In this document: positions 1-7,824 of the stretch, in pieces
How positions within the stretch are numbered: position 1 is the first letter of the stretch
Layout of the letters: each line of letters begins with the position of its first letter
DNA from: an uncultured Leucobacter sp.
Lineage (GTDB): Bacteria; Actinomycetota; Actinomycetes; Actinomycetales; Microbacteriaceae
Reading direction: 5' to 3'
NCBI GenBank assembly: GCA_945952575.1
Contig: CAMFIY010000054.1
Coordinates: 1 to 11,517, forward strand
Length of the DNA: 11,517 nt
Notes under the pieces: generated by a model
Seen by the model: only the letters and a program-made list of their open reading frames with translations
What the model was told of the DNA's origin: nothing
The model's database searches: none
Made by a program: the position numbers and the translations under genes

Positions 1-18
1 TGAGTTTCCGCGATTTTT

Positions 19-95
19 TGGTCGGGATGACAGGATTTGAACCTGCGACCCCGTCGTCCCGAACGACGTGCGCTACCAAGCTGCGCCACATCCCG
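19..95 (-). tRNA. tRNA-Pro (anticodon CGG), CCA encoded
   Basis: Read on the minus strand this folds into a complete cloverleaf. The 7-bp acceptor stem pairs CGGGATG with CATCCCG, with discriminator A. The anticodon stem pairs CGTCG with CGACG around the loop TTCGGGA, which places CGG at the anticodon and so reads the proline codon CCG. The T-arm has the usual GGTTCAAATCC core. The 3' CCA is present in the DNA (tgg at 19-21 on the plus strand). Length with CCA is 77 nt. No clear intrinsic terminator follows it in the few bases left at the contig start. Confidence 0.96.
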
Positions 96-300
96 ATCGT
101 GCCGAAGCACAACGAGCAGTCTAGCGGGTTTGCGCCGGATCATGAAAACGGGCGATGGCGCAGCCTGCCGTTCGGTCGTCAGTTCTCGACGGTACGGGCG
201 GGCACAGCGCCGCCGAGTGACGACAGAAGCATCGGAACACCGGCGTATCGCGAGAACCAGACGCAGCGCTCGCCACGAATCGATGTGGAAGACTTGTGGG

Positions 301-1077
301 ATGCCTCAGCTGCCCGCGCTCGTCGCCTTCGATCTCGACGACACCCTCGCACCCTCCAAATCCCCCGTCGAGCGGCGGATGCTCAATGTCTTCTCACGCC
401 TGCTCGGGCGCACCACCGTCGCGGTGATCTCCGGCGGCAACTTCGAGCAGTTCGAGGCGCAGCTGGTCTCACGCCTCGAGGACGCCGGGCTCGAGGAGGC
501 CGCGCTCGAGCGACTTCACCTGCTGCCCACCTGCGGCACCCGCTATGAGCGCCGCGAGACCGGCGCCTGGCGCACCGTCTACCGCGAGAACCTCGCCCCC
601 GCGGAGCGCGACGCCGCCCTGTCGGCTCTGCGCGAGGAAGCCGATCGTCTCGGCCTCTGGGAACCGTCGAATCCGGGAGCGCAGACGTGGGGCGAGATCC
701 TCGAGGATCGCGGCTCGCAGGTCACCTTCTCAGCGCTCGGACAGCGTGCGCCCGTCGCGGCGAAGCAGGCCTGGGATCCCGACGGGGCGAAGAAGAACGC
801 GCTGCGAGCGGCGGTCGCGGCGCGACTGCCCGAGCTGGAGGTGCGCAGCGGCGGATCCACCTCGGTGGACATCACGCGCGCCGGCATCGACAAGGCCTAC
901 GGGATGCGCAAGCTGGCCGAGCAGACGGGGATCCCGCTCGAAGACATGCTCTTCGTGGGCGATCGGCTCGATCCCGACGGCAACGACTACCCGGTCAAGG
1001 CCATGGGCGTTCGCTGCCAGGCCGTCGAGGGCTGGGAGGACACTGCGGGCTTCCTGGAGCGACTGCTCGCCGACTGA
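301..1077 (+). CDS. HAD-IIB family hydrolase, phosphomannomutase-like
   Basis: A 258-residue soluble HAD-superfamily phosphatase/phosphotransferase. Motif I is FDLDDTLAP (D11, D13), giving the aspartyl nucleophile and the acid/base. Motif II is VISGG (S44), K198 is the motif III candidate, and motif IV is GDRLDPDGND (D221, D224, D229). The order and wording, including the VTFSALGQ stretch at 141-148 and the SGGSTSVDITRAGIDKAYG cap-to-core segment, resemble eukaryotic-type phosphomannomutase (PMM) and the actinobacterial HAD-IIB proteins near it. The substrate is probably a sugar phosphate, but the exact one cannot be read. The frame stays open upstream through the tRNA gene, so the start is a choice. 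I take ATG 301 because GGAAG lies about 9 nt upstream and motif I then sits 10 residues in. ATG 283 is the alternative, without a ribosome site. It converges on mqo. Confidence 0.85.
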   Translation: MPQLPALVAFDLDDTLAPSKSPVERRMLNVFSRLLGRTTVAVISGGNFEQFEAQLVSRLEDAGLEEAALERLHLLPTCGTRYERRETGAWRTVYRENLAPAERDAALSALREEADRLGLWEPSNPGAQTWGEILEDRGSQVTFSALGQRAPVAAKQAWDPDGAKKNALRAAVAARLPELEVRSGGSTSVDITRAGIDKAYGMRKLAEQTGIPLEDMLFVGDRLDPDGNDYPVKAMGVRCQAVEGWEDTAGFLERLLAD

Positions 1078-1114
1078 TCTCAGCGCTTCGGGTGTAGCGG
1101 CGGCAGAACGGAAA

Positions 1115-1136
1115 CGCCGCCCGACAAGGGGCGGCG
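1115..1136. terminator. hairpin between convergent HAD gene and mqo
   Basis: CGCCGCCC and GGGCGGCG form an 8-bp perfect stem around a 6-nt loop. It lies 37 nt after the HAD stop and 16 nt after the mqo stop. On the minus strand the stem is followed by TTTCCGTT, so it most likely ends mqo transcription. It may serve both genes. Confidence 0.6.
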
Positions 1137-1152
1137 CGTCCGTCGGCTCGAC

Positions 1153-2643
1153 TCAGGCGACGACGGGGCTGCCGAGCTGCAGCACCTCGGCGGTCTCGGC
1201 GAGTGAGGCCGCAGCCGCCTTCGCGTTGCCGTTGAGACCGACGCCGTAGGCGGGGATCCGCTTCACCAGCTCGTCCTTCCAGCGGGCCTCGAACTCGTCG
1301 GGGAAGCAGCGGCTCATCACGTCGACCATCGCGTGCACCGCGGTCGAGGCACCGGGCGAAGCGCCGAGCAGGCCCGAGATCGAGCCGTCCGCGCTCGTGA
1401 TGACCTCGGTGCCGAACTGCAGGACGCCGCCCTTGTTCGGATCCTTCTTCATCACCTGGACGCGCTGACCGGCGGTGATCATCCGCCAGTCCGAGGCCTT
1501 CGCCGACGGCATGTACTCGCGCAAGGCCGAGAGCTGCTTCTCACGGCTGGCCATGAGTTCGGTGAGCAGATACTTCTCGAGCGAGAACTCCTTGAGCCCG
1601 ACCTGGACCATCGGCCCGAGGTTGTGCGCCCGGATCGAGCCGGGCAGATCCCACCACGAGCCCTTCTTCAGGAAGTTCGGGGTGAAGCCGGCGTAGGGGC
1701 CGAAGAGCAGGCTCGCCTTGCCGTCGACGATGCGGGTGTCGAGGTGCGGCACCGACATGGGGGGCGCCCCCACCGCGGCCTTGCCGTAGACCTTGGCCCG
1801 GTGCTGCTGCACGACCTCGGGGTTGTCGCAGCGCAGGAACTTGCCGCTGATGGGGAAGCCGCCGAAGCCGCGGATCTCGGGGATGCCGGAGGACTGCAGC
1901 AGGCTGAGCGCTCCGCCGCCGGCGCCGACGAACACGAAGCGCGCGCTGATGCGATCCTCACCGAAACCCACGCGGTTGCGCATCACGATCTCCCAGTCGC
2001 CGCTCTTCTGGCGAACCAGCTTCGTGACCTCCTGGTTGAGGCGGAGATTCGCACCCGCCGAGATGAGGTAGGCGACGAGCTGGCGGGTGACGGCACCGAA
2101 ATCGACGTCGGTACCGCTTTCGGAGCGGGTGGCCGCGAAGACCTCGCTCCTGGATCGACGCTCGATGAGCAGCGGCGCCCACTCCGCGATCTTCTCGGGG
2201 TCCTCGCTGAACTCCATGTCGGAGAAGAGCGGCTGCTCCGCGAGCAGCGCGTGCCGCCGGCGCAGGTAGTCGACGTTCTCCTGGCCTCGGACGAAGGTCA
2301 TGTGCGGGGTCGGGTTGATGAAGCTCGAGGGATCCTCGAGCGCTCCGTCGCGAACCAGCGACGACCACCACTGGCGGGAGAGCTGGAACTGCTCATTGAT
2401 GTCGATGGCCTTGTCGGCGCTGATGCTGCCGTCGGCTCCCTCGGGCATGTAGTTGAGCTCGCACAGTGCGGCGTGGCCGGTGCCCGCGTTGTTCCAGGCA
2501 TTGCTCGACTCGGTCGCCACCTGGTCGCGCGCCTCGATGATCTCGATCGACCAATCGGGCTGAACCTGCTTGATGAGGGTTCCGAGTGTTGCGCTCATGA
2601 TGCCGCCGCCGATGAGCACGACGTCTACTGTGTTCTTACTCAC
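1153..2643 (-). CDS. mqo: malate:quinone oxidoreductase
   Basis: A 496-residue FAD-dependent peripheral membrane enzyme that oxidises malate to oxaloacetate and passes the electrons to the quinone pool. It acts in place of, or beside, NAD-dependent malate dehydrogenase in the TCA cycle. The N-terminus has the dinucleotide-binding fingerprint VVLIGGGIMSATLG (residues 9-21), then the acidic beta-strand end EIIEARD. The NAGTGHAALCELNY stretch near residue 55 is typical of Mqo. Length matches the family (about 490-500). The start is GTG at 2643: the family N-terminus begins here and a TAGAAT box sits 6 nt upstream, which implies a leaderless message. The gene lies 29 nt behind radA on the same strand but appears to have its own promoter overlapping the end of radA. 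Confidence 0.96.
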   Translation of the reverse strand: MSKNTVDVVLIGGGIMSATLGTLIKQVQPDWSIEIIEARDQVATESSNAWNNAGTGHAALCELNYMPEGADGSISADKAIDINEQFQLSRQWWSSLVRDGALEDPSSFINPTPHMTFVRGQENVDYLRRRHALLAEQPLFSDMEFSEDPEKIAEWAPLLIERRSRSEVFAATRSESGTDVDFGAVTRQLVAYLISAGANLRLNQEVTKLVRQKSGDWEIVMRNRVGFGEDRISARFVFVGAGGGALSLLQSSGIPEIRGFGGFPISGKFLRCDNPEVVQQHRAKVYGKAAVGAPPMSVPHLDTRIVDGKASLLFGPYAGFTPNFLKKGSWWDLPGSIRAHNLGPMVQVGLKEFSLEKYLLTELMASREKQLSALREYMPSAKASDWRMITAGQRVQVMKKDPNKGGVLQFGTEVITSADGSISGLLGASPGASTAVHAMVDVMSRCFPDEFEARWKDELVKRIPAYGVGLNGNAKAAAASLAETAEVLQLGSPVVA

Positions 2644-2649
2644 GCCTAG

Positions 2650-2655
2650 ATTCTA
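2650..2655 (-). promoter_or_regulatory. -10 box for leaderless mqo mRNA
   Basis: TAGAAT (5 of 6 to TATAAT) on the minus strand lies 6 nt from the GTG start codon, so transcription would begin at or next to the first base of the codon. No Shine-Dalgarno sequence fits in between. The -35 region would overlap the radA stop codon and is weak. Confidence 0.65.
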
Positions 2656-2672
2656 CCGGTCGCGGTGGAGCG

Positions 2673-4049
2673 TCAGTCACCGCCGCCCGTCTCCGCGGTC
2701 CGCGCGCTGCTCCGGCCGTCGACGCCACCGCCCAGTGCGAGCTCCTTCGCACGGCGCAGGCTGCCCGCTTCTGCGTCGATCAGCGCGCGATATCCGAGCC
2801 GCCTCGCCTCGCTCGCCCGCTGCGCGCCGCCGGCCACCGGGCGGATCTCCCCCGCCAGACTCAGCTCGCCCACCGCGGCGAGGTCGTGCGGCAGCGGCCG
2901 ATCCGCGACCGCGGAGAGCACGGCGAGCGCGATCGCGAGATCCGCCGCCGGTTCGATGAGCCGCACGCCACCGACGGTCGACACGTAGACGTCTTTGTCG
3001 TGCAGTCGCGCCCCCGCGCGCCGCTCGAGCACGGCGAGGATCATCGCCACCCGCGCGGAGTCGACCCCGCTGGTCACCCTCCGCGGGTTCGGCGTCGCAC
3101 TCGAGGCGACCAGCGCCTGCACTTCGACCGGCAGCGCGCGGCGCCCCTCCATCGCCACCGTCGTGCAGGTTCCGCTCACCGGCTCGGCACTGCGGCTGAG
3201 GAACAATCCCGACGGATCCGGCACCTCCGAGATCCCGGCCCCGGTCATCTCGAAGCAGCCGATCTCATCGGTCGGCCCGAAGCGGTTCTTCAGCGAGCGC
3301 AGGAACCGCAGCGCGGTCTGCCGATCCCCCTCGAAATGGCAGACGACGTCGACCAGGTGCTCGAGCAGGCGCGGGCCGGCCACACTGCCGTCCTTCGTGA
3401 CGTGCCCGACCAGCACCACGGGCACGCCGCGATCCTTCGCGATGCGGATCAGCGCGCTCGCCACCTCGCGCACCTGCGCCGGGCCGCCCGCGCCGCCCTC
3501 GACCTGGTCGCTGACCAGGGTCTGCACCGAGTCCACGATCAGCAGATCCGGTGCGACCGCGTCGATGTGCCCGAGCACCGTGCCGAGATCGTTCTCACTC
3601 GCGAGGTAGAGCGTGTCGTGCAGCGCTCCGGTGCGCTCGGCGCGCATGCGGATCTGCCCGGTCGATTCCTCCCCGCTGGCGTAGAGGACGCGCCCGCCGA
3701 TCGAGGCGATCCGCGCGGCAACGTCGAGCAGCAGCGTCGATTTGCCCACACCCGGCTCACCGGAGAACAGGATCGCGGCACCCGGCACGATCCCCCCGCC
3801 CAGCACGCGGTCGAGCTCCCCGATGCCCGTCGGGCGGTGCGCCACGGCATGGCCGCTCAGTTCGGTGATGGGTCGCGCCTCCCGGCCCGCGGCCGGGGCG
3901 GTCGCATGCACCGTGCGACCGAGGGTGGCGCCCGTCGCGCCGCGCTCGACCACGGTGCCCCACTGCTGGCACTCGCCGCATCGGCCGACCCATTTCACGG
4001 TCTGCCATCCGCACTCGGTACACGAGTAGGAGGTGCTCTTCTTCGCCAT
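2673..4049 (-). CDS. radA: DNA repair protein RadA
   Basis: A 458-residue RecA-like ATPase that helps process recombination intermediates by promoting branch migration. An N-terminal C4 zinc finger (C10, C13, C24, C27) is followed by the ATPase core, with Walker A GEPGVGKST (97-105) and Walker B LLIVDSVQT (169-177). The RadA-specific KNRFG motif is at 254-258. The C-terminal third is the Lon-protease-like domain (YVSTVGGVRLIEPAADLAIALAVLSA region), which is non-proteolytic in RadA. Length matches the family and nothing essential is missing. The ATG start gives the standard MAKKSTSYSCTECG beginning, and a TAGGGT box lies 6 nt upstream. The gene is divergent from the DUF808 gene at 4151, with about 100 nt between them. 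Confidence 0.97.
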   Translation of the reverse strand: MAKKSTSYSCTECGWQTVKWVGRCGECQQWGTVVERGATGATLGRTVHATAPAAGREARPITELSGHAVAHRPTGIGELDRVLGGGIVPGAAILFSGEPGVGKSTLLLDVAARIASIGGRVLYASGEESTGQIRMRAERTGALHDTLYLASENDLGTVLGHIDAVAPDLLIVDSVQTLVSDQVEGGAGGPAQVREVASALIRIAKDRGVPVVLVGHVTKDGSVAGPRLLEHLVDVVCHFEGDRQTALRFLRSLKNRFGPTDEIGCFEMTGAGISEVPDPSGLFLSRSAEPVSGTCTTVAMEGRRALPVEVQALVASSATPNPRRVTSGVDSARVAMILAVLERRAGARLHDKDVYVSTVGGVRLIEPAADLAIALAVLSAVADRPLPHDLAAVGELSLAGEIRPVAGGAQRASEARRLGYRALIDAEAGSLRRAKELALGGGVDGRSSARTAETGGGD

Positions 4050-4055
4050 GCTGCG

Positions 4056-4061
4056 ACCCTA
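4056..4061 (-). promoter_or_regulatory. -10 box for leaderless radA mRNA
   Basis: TAGGGT on the minus strand lies 6 nt before the radA ATG. There is no room for, and no sign of, a Shine-Dalgarno sequence. It fits the TANNNT consensus of actinobacterial leaderless promoters. Confidence 0.5.
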
Positions 4062-4138
4062 TCCGGAGCCGCCGACATCCGGGCCGCGCACCCCGCATCG
4101 CGTCGCGGATCTCCGCCTGCGCACCGCGGGCGCGTCGG

Positions 4139-4144
4139 TAAAGT
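4139..4144 (+). promoter_or_regulatory. -10 box for leaderless DUF808 gene mRNA
   Basis: TAAAGT ends 6 nt before the ATG at 4151. The intervening GGATCC is too close to the start codon to serve as a ribosome binding site, so transcription probably starts at the A of the ATG. Confidence 0.55.
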
Positions 4145-4150
4145 GGATCC

Positions 4151-5080
4151 ATGGCCTCCAGCTTCTTCGCCCTGCTCGACGACATCGCTGTGCTCGCGAA
4201 GGCCGCTGCGGCCTCGATCGACGATGTCGTCGCCGGCGCGGCCAAGGCATCCGCGAAGGCGACCGGCGTGGTCATCGACGACGCGGCGGTCACGCCGCAG
4301 TACGTGCAGGGGATCAGCCCGAAGCGCGAGCTGCCGATCATCTGGCGGATCACCCGGGGATCCCTCATCAACAAGGCCCTGATCGTCGCGGCGATCATGC
4401 CGCTGAGCATCTGGGCGCCGTGGGTCTTCCCCTGGCTGCTCCTCATCGGCGGCAGCTACCTCGCATACGAGGGCACCGAGAAGGTCTGGCACTGGATCCA
4501 GGCCGCGCGCGGCGCCGAGCACGAGGCCACCGTCGAGGAGGTCGTCGAGCGCAGCGAGGTCGATGAGAAGCAGATCGTCGGGAGCGCGGTGCGCACCGAC
4601 CTCGTGCTCTCGACCGAGATCATGTTGATCTCCCTGGCGAACGTGGACGCGGGCTCCTGGGTGCTCCGGCTGGCGATCCTGATCCTGGTCGCGATCATGA
4701 TGACCGTGTTCGTCTACGGAGCGGTGGCGCTGCTGGTGAAGATGGACGACGCCGGGCTGTGGCTGATGGGCCGAGGATCCCGGCTCGCCCAAGGGCTCGG
4801 CCACGGCTTCGTGCGGGCGATGCCGTGGGTCTTCCGCGCGCTGAGCGTGATCGGCGTCGTCGCCATGCTCTGGGTGGGCGGGCACATCCTCCTCGCGAAC
4901 CTGGCCGAGGTCGGCGTGCACGGCCCGCTGGATCTGGTGCACGCGGTCGAGCATGCGGTGCCCGGGCCCGCGATCGTCACCTGGCTGATCGAGAGCCTGC
5001 TCTCGGCCGTCGGCGGACTCGTCTGGGGCGCGGTGCTCGTGGCGGCAGCGGGACTGCTCGCGCGTATGCGTCGGCGCTAG
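4151..5080 (+). CDS. DUF808 family integral membrane protein (YedI-like)
   Basis: A 309-residue inner-membrane protein of the DUF808 family, to which E. coli YedI belongs. Its function is unknown. The family signature is visible: an N-terminal MASSFFALLDDIAVLAKAA helix, then the DDAAVTPQYVQGISPKRELPIIW segment (43-65). A membrane hairpin follows (about 74-104) with SYLAYEGTEKVWHW (102-115). After a charged stretch (116-150) come three or four further hydrophobic helices (about 152-195, 225-250, 275-303). It ends in a basic RMRRR tail, consistent with a cytoplasmic C-terminus. Length agrees with the family. It is divergent from radA and 44 nt upstream of the TMEM175-type gene on the same strand. 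That second gene has its own promoter signal, so an operon is not certain. Confidence 0.9.
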   Translation: MASSFFALLDDIAVLAKAAAASIDDVVAGAAKASAKATGVVIDDAAVTPQYVQGISPKRELPIIWRITRGSLINKALIVAAIMPLSIWAPWVFPWLLLIGGSYLAYEGTEKVWHWIQAARGAEHEATVEEVVERSEVDEKQIVGSAVRTDLVLSTEIMLISLANVDAGSWVLRLAILILVAIMMTVFVYGAVALLVKMDDAGLWLMGRGSRLAQGLGHGFVRAMPWVFRALSVIGVVAMLWVGGHILLANLAEVGVHGPLDLVHAVEHAVPGPAIVTWLIESLLSAVGGLVWGAVLVAAAGLLARMRRR

Positions 5081-5111
5081 GAGGCGCTGGTCGGGCCGCC
5101 GACCGCTTCGC

Positions 5112-5117
5112 TAGCAT
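5112..5117 (+). promoter_or_regulatory. -10 box for leaderless TMEM175-type gene mRNA
   Basis: TAGCAT lies 7 nt before the ATG at 5125, and the intervening CTGACTC has no ribosome binding site. It matches the leaderless promoter pattern seen at neighbouring genes. Confidence 0.5.
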
Positions 5118-5124
5118 CTGACTC

Positions 5125-5775
5125 ATGACTGATCGTGAGCCGGACTCCACCGAGACGCTCTACGGCGCGGAGCGCGCGAAGGCGTTCATCGACGCCGTGG
5201 TCGCCATCGCGATGACACTGCTGATCCTGCCCCTGATGGAGAGCGTCTCGGAGTCAGCGAACCGGGGCGACGGCGCCACGAGCTGGGTGGCGGAGCATTC
5301 CGACCAGCTCGTCGCGTTCGTGCTGAGCTTCGTCATCATCGCCATGTTCTGGATGGGGCACCACCGGCTCTTCACGAAGATCGAGAAGCTGACGCCCGCG
5401 TTCCTGTGGATCACGATGGCGTGGGTCCTGTCGATCGTCTGGCTGCCGGTGGCCACGGCGATGTCGGGCGCGATGTCGTCAGATGACCTTCTCGTGCGCA
5501 CCATCTACATCGGCAGCATGCTGCTCACGTCGGTGCTGAGCCTCTGCAGTCGCCTGTACATGCGGGGGCACCCGCGCATGCACTCGCTCGATGCCGACGG
5601 GCTCCGCCGCGGCCTCGCCATGGATATCTCGATGATCGCCCTCTTCAGCCTCTCGCTCGTGCTGGCCGCGGCGATCCCGGCGCTCTCCTACTACCCGCTC
5701 TTCCTCATGCTGCTGACGGGCCCGGTCGAGCGGCTCTTCGGCCGCATGCTCGGCGCCGGCCCCTCCCGCAGGTGA
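5125..5775 (+). CDS. TMEM175 family (DUF1211) potassium channel-like protein
   Basis: A 216-residue membrane protein of the TMEM175/DUF1211 family. Bacterial members are six-helix subunits that form tetrameric potassium-permeable channels. The first helix carries the family motif in altered form, R-x3-F-I-D-A-V-V-A-I-A-M-T-L-L at 17-33, where most members have FSD. The second conserved block, FWMGHHRLFTKIEKLTPAFLWI (75-96), is typical. Further hydrophobic helices lie at about 94-115, 124-143, 165-188 and 189-200. Length equals that of single-repeat bacterial members. The start is the ATG 7 nt after a TAGCAT box. It converges on the lysR-type gene with a hairpin between them. The family is certain; channel activity for this variant is inferred. 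Confidence 0.88.
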   Translation: MTDREPDSTETLYGAERAKAFIDAVVAIAMTLLILPLMESVSESANRGDGATSWVAEHSDQLVAFVLSFVIIAMFWMGHHRLFTKIEKLTPAFLWITMAWVLSIVWLPVATAMSGAMSSDDLLVRTIYIGSMLLTSVLSLCSRLYMRGHPRMHSLDADGLRRGLAMDISMIALFSLSLVLAAAIPALSYYPLFLMLLTGPVERLFGRMLGAGPSRR

Positions 5776-5781
5776 TGGCTC

Positions 5782-5809
5782 GGTCGGGAGGAATCCTGGG
5801 AACCCGACC
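5782..5809. terminator. hairpin between convergent TMEM175-type and LysR-type genes
   Basis: GGTCGGG and CCCGACC form a 7-bp stem. The loop between them contains the small palindrome AGGAATCCT. The element fills almost the entire 34-nt gap between the two stop codons. Neither strand has a proper T-tract, so efficiency is uncertain. Confidence 0.5.
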
Positions 5810-6721
5810 TCAGGAAGTGGCCTCCGCGATGCTCTTCAGCCAGCCGATGGCGATCTGAATGCTGGTTCGCGAGAGCGTCTCCGGGCGGGTGAGGACATCG
5901 ATGTGCCGACCCAGGGTCAGCCCCTCGATCGGCCGCAGGGCGATCCTGTCCCGATAGGCGTCGGGCAGACCGGTGAAGCGCGGGAGCAGCCCGACCACGG
6001 GCGTCTCGGCGATGATCGCCGCGGCCACGTTGAACTCGTTGACCCGGTGCCCGATGTTGATGGCCTGGCCGGTCGTCGACGCGTGGGCCTGCACGAGCAG
6101 CGGCTCGAGGGCGAATCCCTCATGCGCCGCCAACCAGGTCTCGCCGACGAGGTCCTCGAGCCGCACGCGGGGGCGACGTGCGAGCGGATGAGCCTTGGGG
6201 AGGGCGAGATCGATCGGCTCGTCCAGTATCGGGGTGACGCGCACTCGCCTCTCCGGCCACGGAGCCGAGGCGAAGGGGCGGTGCGCGATCACCATGTCGT
6301 TGTCGGCGGCGAGGCCGGCGAACTCGTCGATCGACACATCCTCATCCCGGCATATGATCCTCGGCCCGTCCGGCGATGCGAGCGATCGGCGGATGAGCGA
6401 GGGGAACCAGGCCAGACCGGCGCTGTGGAATGCGGTGACCGTCACCGGCTCAGCGGTGGATCGCATGAACTCCGACACCGATTCACGCGCACGCGCCAGC
6501 GCTTCCAAGACCTCGCTCGCGGAATCCGCCAGGCGCTCGCCGGCGGGTGTGAGCACCAGGACCCGCCCGCGCTGCTGGGTGAGCGGGGCGTCGACCGTCC
6601 GCTGCAGCGCCGCGAGCTGCTGCGACACCGCTGACGCGGAGATGTGCAACGCCTGGGCGACCGCCGTCACGGAACCGCGATCGCGCAGTTCCCTGAGTGT
6701 TCGGAGGTGCACGGCATCCAT
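5810..6721 (-). CDS. LysR family transcriptional regulator
   Basis: A 303-residue LysR-type regulator. The N-terminal winged helix-turn-helix runs from residue 1 to about 60, with the LysR wording TLRELRDRGSVTAVAQALHI (8-27), SASAVSQQLAALQ and the LTPAGERLADSA wing. A linker helix follows (about 65-90). The periplasmic-binding-like effector domain starts at TVTAFHSAGLAWFPSLI and runs to the C-terminus. Length is standard. It is divergent from the EamA exporter gene with a 72-nt shared intergenic region, so the exporter is its likely target. Its own TAAGAT -10 box lies 7 nt before the ATG and falls inside a candidate LysR site, which suggests autorepression. The inducer is not predictable. Confidence 0.93.
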   Translation of the reverse strand: MDAVHLRTLRELRDRGSVTAVAQALHISASAVSQQLAALQRTVDAPLTQQRGRVLVLTPAGERLADSASEVLEALARARESVSEFMRSTAEPVTVTAFHSAGLAWFPSLIRRSLASPDGPRIICRDEDVSIDEFAGLAADNDMVIAHRPFASAPWPERRVRVTPILDEPIDLALPKAHPLARRPRVRLEDLVGETWLAAHEGFALEPLLVQAHASTTGQAINIGHRVNEFNVAAAIIAETPVVGLLPRFTGLPDAYRDRIALRPIEGLTLGRHIDVLTRPETLSRTSIQIAIGWLKSIAEATS

Positions 6722-6728
6722 GAAGCAG

Positions 6729-6743
6729 ATCTTACAGATAGAT
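6729..6743. promoter_or_regulatory. candidate LysR operator (ATC-N9-GAT) overlapping the lysR -10 box
   Basis: Between the two divergent genes, ATC at 6729-6731 and GAT at 6741-6743 form a dyad with 9 nt between the half-sites. It also satisfies the T-N11-A rule for LysR-type recognition (T6730, A6742). On the minus strand the left part reads TAAGAT (6734-6729), 7 nt before the regulator's ATG. The site therefore overlaps the regulator's probable -10 box, the classic arrangement for autorepression with activation of the divergent gene. The assignment rests on motif and position only. Confidence 0.4.
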
Positions 6744-6793
6744 CAAGAGACTGGCCATTGCTCTTCAGTATTGGTGAGTTGCACGGTAGTCGC

Positions 6794-7717
6794 ATGACGT
6801 TCTCTCCCGGCGCCGCGCGACGACTCGCGCCCGACGCGGTCCTCCTCCTCGTCGCGATGGTCTGGGGCGGGAGCTACCTCGCCGCCAAGGATCTTGCGAG
6901 CGCGTCGAGCGCGGCGGCCGTGATGTGCGCACGCTTCCTGCCTTCGGCCGTCATCCTGCTCGCGGCGAGCGGCGCACGGGGGATGCCGGGCATCCGCCGA
7001 GCGATGCTGCCCGGGATCGCTCTCGGCGTCCTGCGGGCGGGGACCATCGCGTTGGAGACCATCGGGGTGACGCTGACCACGGCCACGAACGCCGGTCTGA
7101 TCATCGCCCTTTCCATCCTGCTGACGCCGTTGCTGGAATCGCTTCGACTGCGGCGCAGGATCTCCGCATCCTTCGCCGGCAGCGTGCTGCTCGCACTCAT
7201 CGGCATCGGACTGCTGGTGGGCGGTCGAGGGTTCGCCGCGCCCAACACCGGCGATCTGCTCGTCCTCTGCGCCGCAGTGACCCGCGCGCTTCTCGGCGTC
7301 GCCGAAGCGCGCTTCACCGTTCGGACCGATTCGGACGTGTTCGCGCTGACGACGGTGGAGATCTGCTTCGGCGCGACGGTCTTCACGATCTGGGGCGGGG
7401 CGTCGCTCTGGGCGCACATCGGCGGGTTCGGCGGCGCCCAATGGATCGGCATCGTCTATCTCAGCCTCGGATGCACGATCGTCGCCTTCCTCGGTCAGCT
7501 GTGGGCCACGAAGCACACCTCGGCGTCGCGCGCGGGCCTGCTCCTCGGCACGGAGCCGATCTGGGCGCTCCTCATCGGGATCGTGCTCGCCGGAGAGACG
7601 CTGGGGCCGAGCGGCATCCTGGGCGCCGCACTGCTGTTCGCCGCGACCGTGTGGGGTCGGCGCGCAGAAGCACAGTGGCGCTCCTCGGCTTCGCGCCTCC
7701 GCGCACGGGGCCGGTAG
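6794..7717 (+). CDS. EamA/DMT superfamily transporter
   Basis: A 307-residue ten-helix exporter of the drug/metabolite transporter superfamily with two EamA repeats. The first repeat begins AVLLLVAMVWGGSYLAAKDLA (residues 15-35), with the usual WGG(S/T)YL signature, and continues through MCARFLPSAVILL. The second begins near GDLLVLCAAVTRALLGVAEA (about 153-172) and contains LLLGTEPIWALLIGIVLAGE (about 248-267), the EamA motif of the next-to-last helix pair. The basic tail suggests a cytoplasmic C-terminus. The frame is open further upstream, but it would overlap the regulator gene, so ATG 6794 is preferred. No strong ribosome site or TANNNT box is visible. The substrate is unknown; relatives export amino acids or other metabolites. 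It is probably controlled by the divergent LysR-type regulator. Confidence 0.9.
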   Translation: MTFSPGAARRLAPDAVLLLVAMVWGGSYLAAKDLASASSAAAVMCARFLPSAVILLAASGARGMPGIRRAMLPGIALGVLRAGTIALETIGVTLTTATNAGLIIALSILLTPLLESLRLRRRISASFAGSVLLALIGIGLLVGGRGFAAPNTGDLLVLCAAVTRALLGVAEARFTVRTDSDVFALTTVEICFGATVFTIWGGASLWAHIGGFGGAQWIGIVYLSLGCTIVAFLGQLWATKHTSASRAGLLLGTEPIWALLIGIVLAGETLGPSGILGAALLFAATVWGRRAEAQWRSSASRLRARGR

Positions 7718-7824
7718 CGCGGGAGGGGGCGATCACCGGTCACCCTCCAGGTCTGACTCCCTGCGTCAGGAGGCGACGGGCAAGGTGCGGACAACGTGGG
7801 CGAGACCCCGCCTTCCGAACGAGG

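Noticed and set aside
37..300. Upstream in-frame extension of the HAD gene
   Set aside because: It would run through the tRNA-Pro gene, has no ribosome binding site, and adds a low-complexity Arg-rich leader absent from the family.
1333..2649. Long open frame on the plus strand (438 codons) opposite mqo
   Set aside because: It is antisense to a clear mqo gene. Its Arg/Ala/Glu/Asp/Leu-rich composition is the typical shadow of a GC-rich gene, and it has no recognisable domain.
2886..4382. Long open frame on the plus strand (498 codons) opposite radA and into the DUF808 gene
   Set aside because: It overlaps two well-supported genes in shadow frames, is extremely His/Arg/Ala-rich, and has no motif.
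3995..4954. Minus-strand open frame (319 codons) opposite the DUF808 gene
   Set aside because: It has a charged low-complexity product (His/Asp/Arg/Gln-rich) and is antisense to a conserved membrane protein.
6743..7516. Minus-strand open frame (257 codons) opposite the EamA exporter
   Set aside because: It is antisense to a clear ten-helix transporter, and its hydrophilic Glu/Asp/Arg/Gln composition reflects the complement of a hydrophobic gene.
7721..7824. Search for a gene or second att copy between the exporter and the terminator
   Set aside because: Only a 5-bp hairpin (CTGAC...GTCAG) and GC-rich spacer are seen, with no open frame carrying a start signal and no repeat of the tRNA 3' end.
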